Assembly: GCA_022747635.1 (NCBI GenBank)
Contig: JAKTNV010000024.1
Coordinates: 7,779,303-7,843,302, forward strand
DNA: 64,000 nucleotides
From: Hetaerina americana
Taxonomy: Eukaryota > Arthropoda > Insecta > Odonata > Calopterygidae
Direction: 5' to 3'
Part shown: positions 38,081 through 48,060 of the stretch, piece by piece
Layout of the letters: each line of letters opens with the position of its first letter
Position numbering within the stretch: the first letter of the stretch is position 1
Made by a program: the position numbers and the translations under genes
Notes under the pieces: generated by a model
Told to the model about the DNA's origin: nothing
The model's input: the letters and a program-made list of their open reading frames with translations, nothing else
The model's database searches: none

Positions 38081-38690
38081 TTTTAATAAGTTTAGATATG
38101 GTGGATTTATGCGATAATATTCTAAATGAACCAATGGTATATCTCTAGTATTTGTGGATATCACTATCAATGAAATAATATTCATTTTATTAAAATGTAC
38201 TCGTAATTAATTAATGATACCGACGCAATTGGGAAAGATAATTTTCATATTTATATTCGCGTTTTAGTTTTGTAGTAATATCGTTGTTTTTATTCTGTAG
38301 ATGTTCATGTAGTTTTCATTTCCATTCAAGCATCACGGTAAAAATTAGTCTGGTGTGTATTCACTCCCTACCACACCCCATAGCGGTGGCTTACAGGGTA
38401 CTTAAAAAAAATTGCGTTACATTAAATAATTCCTGTCTCTCGAAGGAACTTCACTGGAGCATGATTTCCGGTGTGATATTTATTTTCAGAGTTTGTCTCC
38501 CAAGTGTAATGAATGCCGAACAGCCTTGTTGCAACGGGTTACCACTTTAATTTTTTTCTTAGTTGTCGTCGCTACGTCTAGTTCTGTTTTACACTCTTTG
38601 CATACTTTTTTCTTGGGAAGAAACAAGCCAGTGATTCACACGGCCCGCATGCATTATTACGAAATTTCCGATGCCGGGGCAATGCACCTT
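38081..38690 (+). other. Intron 3, 38.1-38.7 kb
   Basis: AT-rich. It contains a 3' terminal scrap of the Jockey-like LINE at about 38340-38410; otherwise nothing is recognised. Confidence 0.5.
38340..38410 (+). mobile_element. Jockey-like LINE, 3' terminal scrap with A-rich tail
   Basis: AAAAATTAGTCTGGTGTGTA and CATAGCGGTGGCTTACAGGG match the reverse complement of the 3' UTR at 36655-36715. An A-run follows at 38403, as expected for a retrotransposed 3' end on the plus strand. Confidence 0.65.
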
Positions 38691-38945
38691 CACCGCGAGC
38701 GTAGACGACCCTCCCCGACCCTCTCTTTACCTTGCCCAGGACTGTCTGGGTCCTCGGCCGTCTCTCTCGCTCCATCATCCCATCTCCCTCTCACACTGCT
38801 ACTCTTAATCTTCTCCCCATCCCAACTAAGCTCCCCCGCCTCAAACAAATGCCTTCCTGCTTCTTTCTTCTCAACTTGCTTCTTTCCTTCTTCACTCCCA
38901 ACTCCTCTTTTCCCATTTCACCTGCACCCTTTAAATCCTCAAATA
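38691..38945 (+). other. Polypyrimidine-rich island
   Basis: Almost entirely C/T-rich on the plus strand. It gives open frames in several registers that are compositional. Confidence 0.5.
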
Positions 38946-38954
38946 CGATCCTCG

Positions 38955-39062
38955 TGTGTGTATATATGTTTTTATATATAGTATGTATGTGTATATATAT
39001 GTATTTGTTAATATGTATATATTTATATATTTGTTTATGTTTATATGTATATATATGTGTGT
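38955..39062 (+). repeat. TA/TG-rich microsatellite
   Basis: Imperfect TATATG/GTGTG repeats occupy this stretch directly upstream of a SINE. Similar TATG/GTGTGT sequence resumes downstream at about 39325-39380. Confidence 0.8.
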
Positions 39063-39325
39063 GTGGGTCGCGGTTGAGCGTTGGACTGCTGACCAGAGGG
39101 TCCCTGGTTCGATTCCCGGGCAAGGCACTCTGGGCACCTGCAGCTCCACCCAAGCTGTGATTTTTCGGGTACCAGATCTTCCTGGGAAACCATAACCGGT
39201 ACAAGGAAAGGCACTGCCCCCCTTCCCTGATGCGTGAAGTTCACACGCCGTCGGGCTTAGTACTGGGTGAAGTCTACCATCACCTACCAAACCGACCTTC
39301 GGGTTGATTACTGTGTTTTTGGTTA
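39063..39325 (+). mobile_element. tRNA-derived SINE, family 2, full-length
   Basis: The head GGTTGAGCGTTGGACTGCTG (A-box region) is followed by a perfect RNA polymerase III B box, GGTTCGATTCC, at 39107-39117. The body contains CTGCAGCTCCACCCAAGC and ends CGGGTTGATTACTGTG, then TTTTTGGTT. The cloverleaf beyond the T arm is not tRNA-like, so it is a SINE, not a tRNA gene. Related copies lie at 41.5 and 45.1-45.6 kb. Confidence 0.8.
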
Positions 39326-40680
39326 TATACATACGGACATATGTATTTATACATATGTGTGTGTGTGTGCGTATGTTTTCTGCCTCTTTTGGCGGGAAGG
39401 AAGGGATCGATATTTTGGCGGACGGTGAAGTTTTGGAGTGCTTTGGTACGTGAGAGTCGGGCGGGGAAGAGTCTCGGGTGGAAACCAATCCCAACAGTTA
39501 TGCCCAGTGAAAATTAATCATCAATTATTCCACCTCCCACCTTTCCTTTTCTCTCTCCTCCAGGGTTCGCTGTTTTCTGTGCTTGTAATTCCCACCCTGC
39601 GTCCCGCAAAACCCCTTCCTCACCCTTCGCCTCCCCCTTCAAACTCGTACCCCTCTCGCAGATCGATTTTCGAGATTATTATGAGGCGTGAATGTTAACC
39701 GAATTTATCGCTGTGTGTGTGTGCGTGTTGGGTGGAGCTCAACGTACTCAAGCAGCGTTTCATTCTGGGATCAATATCCCATTTCGTTCAATGTGGTCTT
39801 CTAATTCGGTCGTTTACCTCCAAAAAATGACGTATACGCCAGAGTAGGGGTGAGTCTTTAATTGGCGTGAATGCGTTGAATTTTTCTTGTTTCATTCTAC
39901 CAGTTTCGCTTTTCCAGCGAAATAGTTAATTTTTTATTTTGGGCAAAGGATCTCTTGTTTTCTTCCTTACGTAAGTTCCTTGCCGCAACCCGATGGTTGA
40001 AATTTGATTCGTTTCTCGCCTAACGTTGCGGGCGAGTGCAACCCTGCCATCACCAGCTTTGGCTTCCAGCACAAAAATGAAAATGTCCGCTTCAATTATC
40101 TTTTTGATACATTATTGTTATTCTCCATTAAGTGACCGAATTAGTCCTGGAAAAGGTCGCATTCTTTTACCTTCGCAATAGGTTTTGTGTGGTGGTATGG
40201 CTTAATATCGATATCATCACTAAGAAATACAGGCAATGAATACCTCATTCGGCTATTTATGAAAACCACGTTTGGTTGCATTCTTTTGGCTCTCCCTCCC
40301 GATCTCTCTCGGATTCGAGGATGCCTTGCGTCCAGGTTTGTGTTGTTTGTTGTACGTTTTTATCTTTTGAGGTCATGGACAAATGGGACGGAATGTTACC
40401 CCGCCTCTCTCCCGACTCTCGTCGGGCGTCTCCTGTCCTCACCACAGTCGCAGGAGGTGAACTAAAAAAGTTCGCCACGTAAGTAGTCGAGCTATCGGAA
40501 ATAAGTTGTACTTGCATGAAAAAAATAAATGACCCCCCCCCCCCACCCTTAGCGTACCGGTGAGCCCGAGAATTTCTTATTTATGCCCCCCCCCCCCAAA
40601 TACGGTAACGGAAGTAAGTTTCGTTTTTACATCGGGTCCAACCTTATTTTTGTTTTATTCATCATCCCCGACGAGTGAGC
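39326..40680 (+). other. Intron 3, 39.3-40.7 kb
   Basis: A pyrimidine-rich stretch lies at 39515-39670, and two 12-nt poly(C) runs lie at 40533-40544 and 40586-40597. No gene. Confidence 0.5.
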
Positions 40681-41180
40681 TCTCGTAAAAGCCGGGGGAA
40701 ATTCGTGTACGCTCCTGCTTTTTTTGGTCGTGTGTGCGATCCCTGAAGAATTGTCCGTCCTCGTCGGATCACCCGGCTGGCTGAGGGGGTGCTATTTTTC
40801 TCGGCCGGCGGTGAAGCGGGACGAGGGCTCCCGCCTCACGTTGTCCCTAGCTCTCTCTCCCTCTCCTCGCTCCCCTCCCCAGAGCCCGTTTCACCCACCC
40901 GTTTCACCCACCCGAGTACTTCGAGTGGACTTCGTTGAGTCTATCTCTTTGCCCTCTCCCCGGGGCTGCCGGGAAGCATGCCTTGTGCGTGGAAGTCGAG
41001 CACCCTTTCCCTGCGTGGAGTAAGCGTTCGGCGGTCTCCGCGGAATCCGGTCGTCCGCTCCCGACGTCTCATTTCATTCTTCCCAATCTTCCGTCGCACG
41101 GAGGGTGGGCGCGCTCTGCATATTTCTCCGACTCTTCTTCTGCCTTGAATGGAAGGTTGCGCCCATGCATTTGGGATTTT
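40681..41180 (+). other. CpG-rich, partly pyrimidine-rich island
   Basis: Dense in CpG, with C/T-rich tracts at 40845-40975 and a direct repeat of CCCGTTTCACCCA near 40887. Frames on both strands show no domain. Confidence 0.45.
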
Positions 41181-41484
41181 TCCCTCATAGATACAGTATT
41201 TGGTATTGCCCACAAGTTCGTTTTTTATTATGTGTATCATAACCGTGACTGCTTTATAAGTACACTAACGTTCGCGGAGCCGAAGTCGATAGCTGTAGTG
41301 GCCGTAGTAGCCGTCCTAGTAGCCTTATGGGGTATTTCGATTATTTCGACGAAGTCGTTCGCACATGGCTGCAAAGAGCTCAATTTTTTTAAGTATTTCT
41401 TTTCTCAGATAATAAGTATTTAGTGTATTTTGTGACTTTGGAACGCCATATGTTCCCGCGGGACCACATGTGACACACAAAATC

Positions 41485-41585
41485 GGTACCCTTACCATTT
41501 TGTGAATTTAATATGCCTTAGGGTTAGGTCTACCTCACTTTTCAAACCAAAGTTTGGGTTCCTTACTGTGAGTTTTGGTTGCTCG
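41485..41585 (+). mobile_element. SINE family 2, 3' fragment
   Basis: GTCTACCTCACTTTTCAAAC, then GGGTTCCTTACTGTGAGTTT and TGGTT, match the 3' end of the SINE at 39063-39325 with scattered changes. The tRNA head is missing. Confidence 0.65.
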
Positions 41586-42135
41586 AGCAATTTCTAACCA
41601 TCTTATAAAGTGTTACTAATCAATAAAATAAATATTTATTTAATGTTCGATTTAAGAAATAATTTAAAGTGTGCTGTTGACGAATGTTATCCGAAAGATT
41701 TTCTGGATAATAGAGCCCATTCGGATGATTAATAAGATACCCCATCCAAAAATCGAACTCGGCCTCGTGATAGTGTAGGAGAGGATTTAATTTAGGTACC
41801 CGAGTAAAAGTAGTCCTTCCTCGTGAACTTCCGAAGAAATCAACTCCTGCGTCGTCGCTTTAGGAGTGTAAACCAATTCTTCGTGGATTCTAATTACCCA
41901 TATATGGTAGCACGATTTTCACGTGGTAATTATTGGTATTTTTCCGGTGTTACCAGTAACAGGAAATACCGTGCGTAGTGAGATATTATCTATATATATT
42001 AAAAGCCGTAATATCCAAATTTTCCAAAGCAGGTTTCAGATTCCCTGGACCTGACAGCTAATTCTTTAATTTTACGTAAATCATGTGCCAGCGGCTAATA
42101 CACGATCTGGTAAAAGTAATAATATGCTTTGATAT

Positions 42136-42525
42136 TTTAGTACCCTGCAAACCACCGCTAGGGCATGTGGCAGGGGGTGATTACACAACAAACAAATTTT
42201 GACCTGAATATGACCCTACCGTGGTCTGACAATGTTATGCTGACCCATTATTTTTCGTGAAAAAAATGACAACTTAAATCTATCTGTTCTACACTTAATC
42301 TCTGTAATTTTATTGTAATGATCTCTCCTCCCGTAGCACAATGGGATTGATAAAACATTTTCAACATCACCTCTAAGGAGACATCCTTCCAATTCATGCA
42401 AGAGATGTAATTTGTGATTTAACCTTCGCTCTGTGATTTCCAAACTAGCTCCTCCAATATTTTGGATACGCTACCAAGTTTATCATAACAATGTTTTACA
42501 AATCTAGCTCCCCTACGCCTCACGT
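42136..42525 (-). pseudogene. Jockey-like LINE, 3' fragment
   Basis: The minus-strand translation contains LCYGRRDHYNKITEIKCRTD and RFKLSFFSR, collinear with YYGRRDNSNRITAIKCIIDR in the copy at 36.7-38.1 kb. The shared 3' UTR starts with TTTTAGTACCCTGCAA at about 42136. It is 5'-truncated to the extreme C-terminus. Confidence 0.8.
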
Positions 42526-42589
42526 AGAAAAGTAGAATAAGGTGCCATTAAAAAATTAAATGTAATGGTCTTTCGAGTACGTAAAGTGG

Positions 42590-42895
42590 TTCGGAAAGGT
42601 TCGGTGGCTAGCGTACTGGATTCCGATCCAGAGGGCTCGGGTTAGAATTCTGGAGATGGCAGATCTTTTTCATTGGTATCCCGATCCCCACTTAAGATGA
42701 TTTGTGGAGAGCATTTTGAGTGATGAAGCCGTCCGTCGAATGGGACGTTAAACTGCGGATCCCTCGGCATATTTCGTGAAGAGTAGGCTAAAGTCGACGC
42801 CGGGTTTCTCTCCACCCTTGGTCCTTTTCTGTCCATCCCTAATGGCGCCAATGACCTCATCTGTCGTTCGACTCCCCTGAATCTCCTAACTCTAG
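42590..42895 (+). mobile_element. tRNA-derived SINE, family 1, near full-length
   Basis: The tRNA-like head holds GGTGGCTAGCGTACTGG (A-box region) and GGGTTAGAATTC (diverged B box). The core GAATGGGACGTTAAACTGCG and GACGCCGGGTTTCTC match the copy at 13.0-13.3 kb. The tail diverges after about 42880, and no clear target-site duplication is seen. Confidence 0.78.
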
Positions 42896-45118
42896 TTCGT
42901 AGGTCCATGAATTTGGCTGGGCCGAAATAAACAAGGCAGCGCTTGACGTGATTTGTGAGGGAAAGTTGCAGTACTGTAAAACTGGGAATTTTCTGGGAAA
43001 ACTGGGAAGGTAATTCTTCAACGCCGGTAAAATCCGAAAATCGCTTCTATTGTAGATGGCGTTCAGTAGGCTTTATTTTCTGTTCCACGTTCATTGGCTC
43101 GTCAATGGCATATAAAGTGATAGTAAATCACTATCCTCAGAATGAATGCAGATAATTTCGCGAAAAAGTAGGTTTATTGCACATCTTTGTCACCTCGGAT
43201 ATCTAGACCTCGGTATGGTGTTAAGTCAGCGTATGTTACCGTTTAAATACCAGTAGAGGCTAAAATGGCCTCAAAACTCGCGGTATCCTCATCAGATGAA
43301 TGATTTTCTTCTATTGGCCCTAGGAGACGTATTATAGTTAAATTTGAGAGAAATTTTATGATGTCTACAATGTAATTTCATGATATAAGTGAATTCATTA
43401 CATGAAATCAATTTCACGAAAAAGGTAAGAATATGACGAGCTTGACATGCCTATTTTAATGTATTTAAGCTCAAAAAATCATTCAAAATTCGTTTGCGGA
43501 GCATGAAGATAGTGACATGTAGAGTACCATGTTGCCATGAGGTCCATAGCTCTCGTGAACCGATTGATTGCATGCCAGAGAATAAGTGGTTATTCCGAGA
43601 TCAAAGGCGGTCACGTCTGCTAATTTTCCAAGGCCTTGGAAGATAGGAGGATCGGAGTGTTTGGGCACTAAGTCGAGTCCGGCCCCTCTTATTTCTTGCT
43701 CCATTAAACTAATTTAGCTTCGCTCGAGAATGAAAAAAAGAACCGGGAAGTTTAGTGAATCCGGTATTATTTCCGCCTTCGGCACTTTTTAAATGTTTCC
43801 GTAAGGCTGGGTGCGGTTATATTTTTCACCGTTCGTTCTAAATGTGTGAATTTGAAATTTCCATTTTGTTAGCGTTCCGTGATTTACGTCTCTGTTGCGT
43901 GGTCTTTTCTACCCCCCTTTTCCTGTTGCTTTTCGCTTCCACACTCCCAACACCCCTAGCCTTGGGGCCTACTCTCTCGTTCTCTCTCTCTCTTTCACCC
44001 TCAGATTAACGTCGTGATCCCATCGTACCTCAATCCTTGTGACCCTTCTCCGTTTGCGTGGTTTTTCGCCGTCCCTCTTGGGGTGCATTTGCCTGTCTTT
44101 ACCAAAGGGACCTGAGGCATATGTCTGTGTTTGCGGATTCCCAAGTCATTACTCAGCCTTGCAGATTAAATGGTGCTTCACGGTACCATACGTCGAGTTA
44201 CGATCAGCCTTCTTGGCGAGGAAAATGTTTTCTCAGAATTCGGAATATTTTGGTGAAAACAGCTAATTTTCTCTCCTCGAGAGATGTGGTTCCGTTGGAT
44301 TATGTTGAAAAAGTAAATGAATTGAGTTATTATCAATGCGTCAGCGTTTATCTTTCGGTGATGAATATTGGGGGAAACTATTTAGGGTACGATCGTGAAG
44401 ATAAGTACTATTCGTGAAATATCCGAGTATATTGCATATCAAGACTGTTTATCCTGGTCTTTTAAAGGGCTTCTTACATCAATCTTTTGGCCAGCTGTGT
44501 AACGTAGAGATAATCAAGCTAAAAATCTTTTTGTTCCCATACAAGTAAAGCTCAAGCTTTTCTATCGAGCAAATTAATCAATATTTTATCTTCTTACTCC
44601 CGAGCCAATAAGTACAATAAGTATCAAGTCAAATATCCTGATTTGGTTCTTCCCAATGCGCCGCGTTTGATGCTGCTCATGTAACGGATTATGCGTTATG
44701 CCGAGAAAGTTGGGGAGAGACAGAGACCAAGAGACAAAAAAATCCGGCTGCAACGATACTCATAAGACTGCAGCAGGGGTTTCCGCCTTTTCATGTTCGA
44801 TGACTTCGATCAATTATTTGGTCCCTTCTTGAACCTGAAGTGCTTAAATATTAGTAATATTCAAATACTGCCCGTTCTTAATTTTTACAGTTCGTTAAGG
44901 TTTCATTTTGTTCAATTTCTTGTTTCTGGTAATCATTACTATGTATCTCGCTTTCTCTAGCTCACCGTCCTTTTTTATTTAATCATCCAATTTGCCTATA
45001 ATTGATTCCGATGTAATTCGACTTAGAAACAAAAACGACATAGGTCAAAATTGTGTTCAACCGAGATCTAATTTCATCATTGAAAATATAACCACCAAAG
45101 ATGATTGCCTTTGTGTCA
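42896..45118 (+). other. Intron 3, 42.9-45.1 kb
   Basis: No gene is recognised. A short pyrimidine-rich island lies at 43895-44030. Confidence 0.5.
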
Positions 45119-45640
45119 ATAATAAACCAACCCCAGTACACAACCCTAGAGTTGGTTTGATAGGTGAGGGTAGAGTTGACCTATGACTGAGCCCAACGGT
45201 GTGTGAAAATCTTTCATCCAGGGTAGGTGGTCCCGGCGGTGTTGAATATTTTTCAGAGGTATCTCGATCCCTACTTGAGGTGCTTTGTGGAGGGCACTTT
45301 GAGTGAGTACGCCGTCCGTCGGATGGGACGTTAAGCCGCGGACCCCTTGGCGCCTTTCGTAAAGAGTAGGCTAATGCCGACGCCGGGTTTCTCTCCACCC
45401 TTCATCCTTTCCTGTCCTTCCCCTATGGCGCAAATGACCTTAGCTGTCGGTCGCCTCCCCTCAAAACTACTACTAGGGTAGGTGGTTGTTCCTTTCCCTG
45501 TGATCCCCATGGTTTTGGGGGAAAGCCTGGTACTCGAAAAGTCACGGCTTGGATGAACCTGAATTTGCCCAGAGGCCTCGCCCAGCATCGAACCCAGGTC
45601 CTATGATCAGTTGCTTAGCCTCCTACCCTCTGGCCTGTAA
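45119..45640 (-). mobile_element. SINE family 2, interrupted by a SINE family 1 insertion
   Basis: On the minus strand the tRNA-derived head lies at about 45545-45640, with B box GGTTCGATGCT. The element runs to 45475 and resumes at 45231-45119 with the family 3' end (ACCAACTCTAGGGTTG). The missing middle is exactly replaced by a family 1 SINE, so this host SINE is the older one. Confidence 0.8.
45220..45486 (+). mobile_element. SINE family 1, 5'-truncated, nested in SINE family 2, with target-site duplication
   Basis: The body is 45232-45474. It lacks the tRNA head, begins CCCGGCGGTGTTG, contains the core GGATGGGACGTTAAGC and ends in ACTACTACT. AGGGTAGGTGGT at 45220-45231 is repeated exactly at 45475-45486, a 12-bp target-site duplication. 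Removing the body and one duplicate restores a continuous family 2 element. Confidence 0.88.
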
Positions 45641-46925
45641 TGCCCGCATTGCAGTAGTACAAAATGTTAAAAAATTATGAGCATCATAACTGCAGCATTT
45701 GACTGCGGTTGGAGGTAATACGTGTACGAGTGTATGGTTCATCGTCGCCAGCTTCGATATAAGATTCCTCCGCTGGATGTCTATTATGTAGACTCTAATC
45801 AATGCATTTCGAATGAAAAGATGGTTTTTCATATTTCACATCTCATCGTCTTTGGCTGGAGTAGTTGACCGCTGTTTGTCTCAGAAAAGCGGCAGAACTT
45901 CATTTAATTTTATTCTGCACCCATCGTTCGAAAGGTTCTGTACCTTGGTCCCAAGAGCATTGCCTGAGCGACGCTGTACGAGACGTAAGCGACATAAGGT
46001 AGTAAAAATTGTTATATACACTTCAGGGTTACGGTCGGTGGGGAAATAATCCCTACCTTTTGTTGTTTTTCCATTAATTAGAAAAGAAAAGGTTTTAACG
46101 TGGTGGGAGGGGAAAAGAAAGTGTTGAGAATGGTAATGCACGAAATTCTTCCTCATAGTAATGTTGATGATCTGGTCTTAGTAGACCTTCTGCACAGGGC
46201 CTATCGTCCGGCGGAGATGTTTTGTAGTCAAATCAATCTATGGGGCGTTGATTATTTAACATAATATGTGAGTTGTTGGTGTTGACCTCTATGGCTGAAT
46301 TTAACATATTGCGTATCAATTCTGTAAAAAACTGTAAATTCTGCAAAAAAACTGTTCTGTCAAAACTAGCTGTAGGAACGAAAGAACTTCGTCATCTAAG
46401 TTAGAATCACAATCGGATTTCTTGAGCGACTAGACCATAGCCCTACAATAAAAAATATTCGGAATAAAATTTTAGTCTATGGGAGGTTGGTATGATAGTT
46501 CAGTTGCCCTAGGGTTTATTTGACCTAATGTCGACGATGGATAGGGTGGCCGAAAATTGCTCGTGAAATGAGGTACAGGATTGCTTCCTCATCGGGGTTT
46601 CGGATTCTCGTTTGAGAGTTATAATGAGACCAAGTATCGTCCATACTCTAACCTTGGTTAGCATGGTTTTGGTTGGCACCGTGAATAATTGGAGATAGAA
46701 CTGGTTGCAGCGACGTTAATTCTATGACTTGATGAGCGGAGCGACCCTCCTCGTGGACACACCTTTGTATAATCCCCGTCCTCGAACCGGCGAGTCGGCG
46801 GAAGTAGCGTGGGATATGCGCATGTGTCCGCCGTCGAATTTATTCGTGAGGGAAAAAAATGAACATTTCCACGAGTTCCGCCTCGTCGTTAAACGTCGCT
46901 TCCGGGAGGTGAAGTTTTCGTTTTA
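45641..46925 (+). other. Intron 3, 45.6-46.9 kb: nothing recognised
   Basis: Mixed intronic DNA without an identifiable gene or element. Confidence 0.5.
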
Positions 46926-48060
46926 AAATATTGTTATCGTTATTGCATTTTATTTTGACTGCCATGGGTTGAAGGGTTTGGGGGGAATGGGCTTGGGGAC
47001 GTGTCCAAGTGGTCTACTTGACGGTGCGGTGGGCGGGAGAGAGGTGGAGCGAAACGGAGAGGCGGGGCGGAATGGAAGGTGGGAGGGATGAAGAACTGAG
47101 GGGGGGGCGGAGCAGCAGGGGTGACGAAGGACCACGAGAGTGGTGAGGGCGTGCTCCGGGGCGGAGGAATGAGGACGGGAATGGGGAACGGTTGAAAGAT
47201 GCGGCGTGCGAGTGACGGACGGGAGGGAAAGCAGGCCGGGGGGAGAGTAGTGGCTGTTTCTCGGTCGGGAGGCAGTCGAAACGCAGGTGTCGAGAGGGGG
47301 GAGGGAGGCTGAAAGGGAGGAAAGAAGACAGATAATGACCCCCATATGTTGGAGATGCTTTAAAGGAGCCTCGAATGCCGGGCATATAGATGGAGGGGAA
47401 AAAAGGGTTAGGGAAGACTGGAGAGCAGTGTAGTGTTGCAGAACGGGAGGCGAAGGTTTTACAGTGTCATTTCATGGCGCGTAGACAAGTTTCTTTCATT
47501 TTTTTAACTCACCAAGCACCATTCCAGCTCTCCCACCTCCCCCTCCCACTTCCCCATCCGCAAGGGGCGAGGGGCGTGGGAATTTTTTGTTTTCTTCCCT
47601 TAGAGGATTCTTTTTATTTTGGCAACTCTCCTTTCCGCCCGCTCTCGTGCCTCTGCAGATGCCACCGCCCTCTTCCCCTTTAAATAAACTGTTAAAGCTC
47701 ACCCATTCAGAGGGAACGAAGTTGAAAGGAGAGGCGGGTGCGTGTATGCGGGAGCGTGTCTTATCGGTGATCTTGCCGTGACCATCTCAAAAAAGCGACA
47801 CAATGCACACGCGTCGTCTGTTTTCGTCGCAGTGAATTACACTGAACTTGTGTTCACTCGTGTGAGACTCGGTGGGGAGGAGGCGGGACTACGGGAACAT
47901 GTATCCCGTGACCGCCTCGTAAAACGTGAGTCTCGATCTGTTGCGAGTCGTGGTCTCGGGCCCGTGGCGCGTGAACAGCCCGGTACACAGGGGGTGGTTT
48001 TTCCTTGTTTCGAAATTCTGCGCTTGTTGAAATGTAGTGTAGTCGCTCTAAGGCGTGAGT
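46926..48060 (+). other. GC-rich island with purine-rich, pyrimidine-rich and CpG-rich parts
   Basis: 46975-47345 is G/A-rich on the plus strand, the reverse of most islands here. 47515-47680 is C/T-rich, and 47730-48060 is CpG-rich, ending in a donor-like GTGAGT at 48055. The open frames are compositional. Confidence 0.5.

Noticed and set aside
39075..39148. Possible tRNA gene because of a perfect B box
   Set aside because: The acceptor stem does not close and the sequence continues into a repeated SINE body found at two other loci.
38732..39494. Frames of 137-187 codons across the TA/TG microsatellite and SINE
   Set aside because: The translations are simple-sequence YIYIYT-type repeats and SINE sequence, not proteins.
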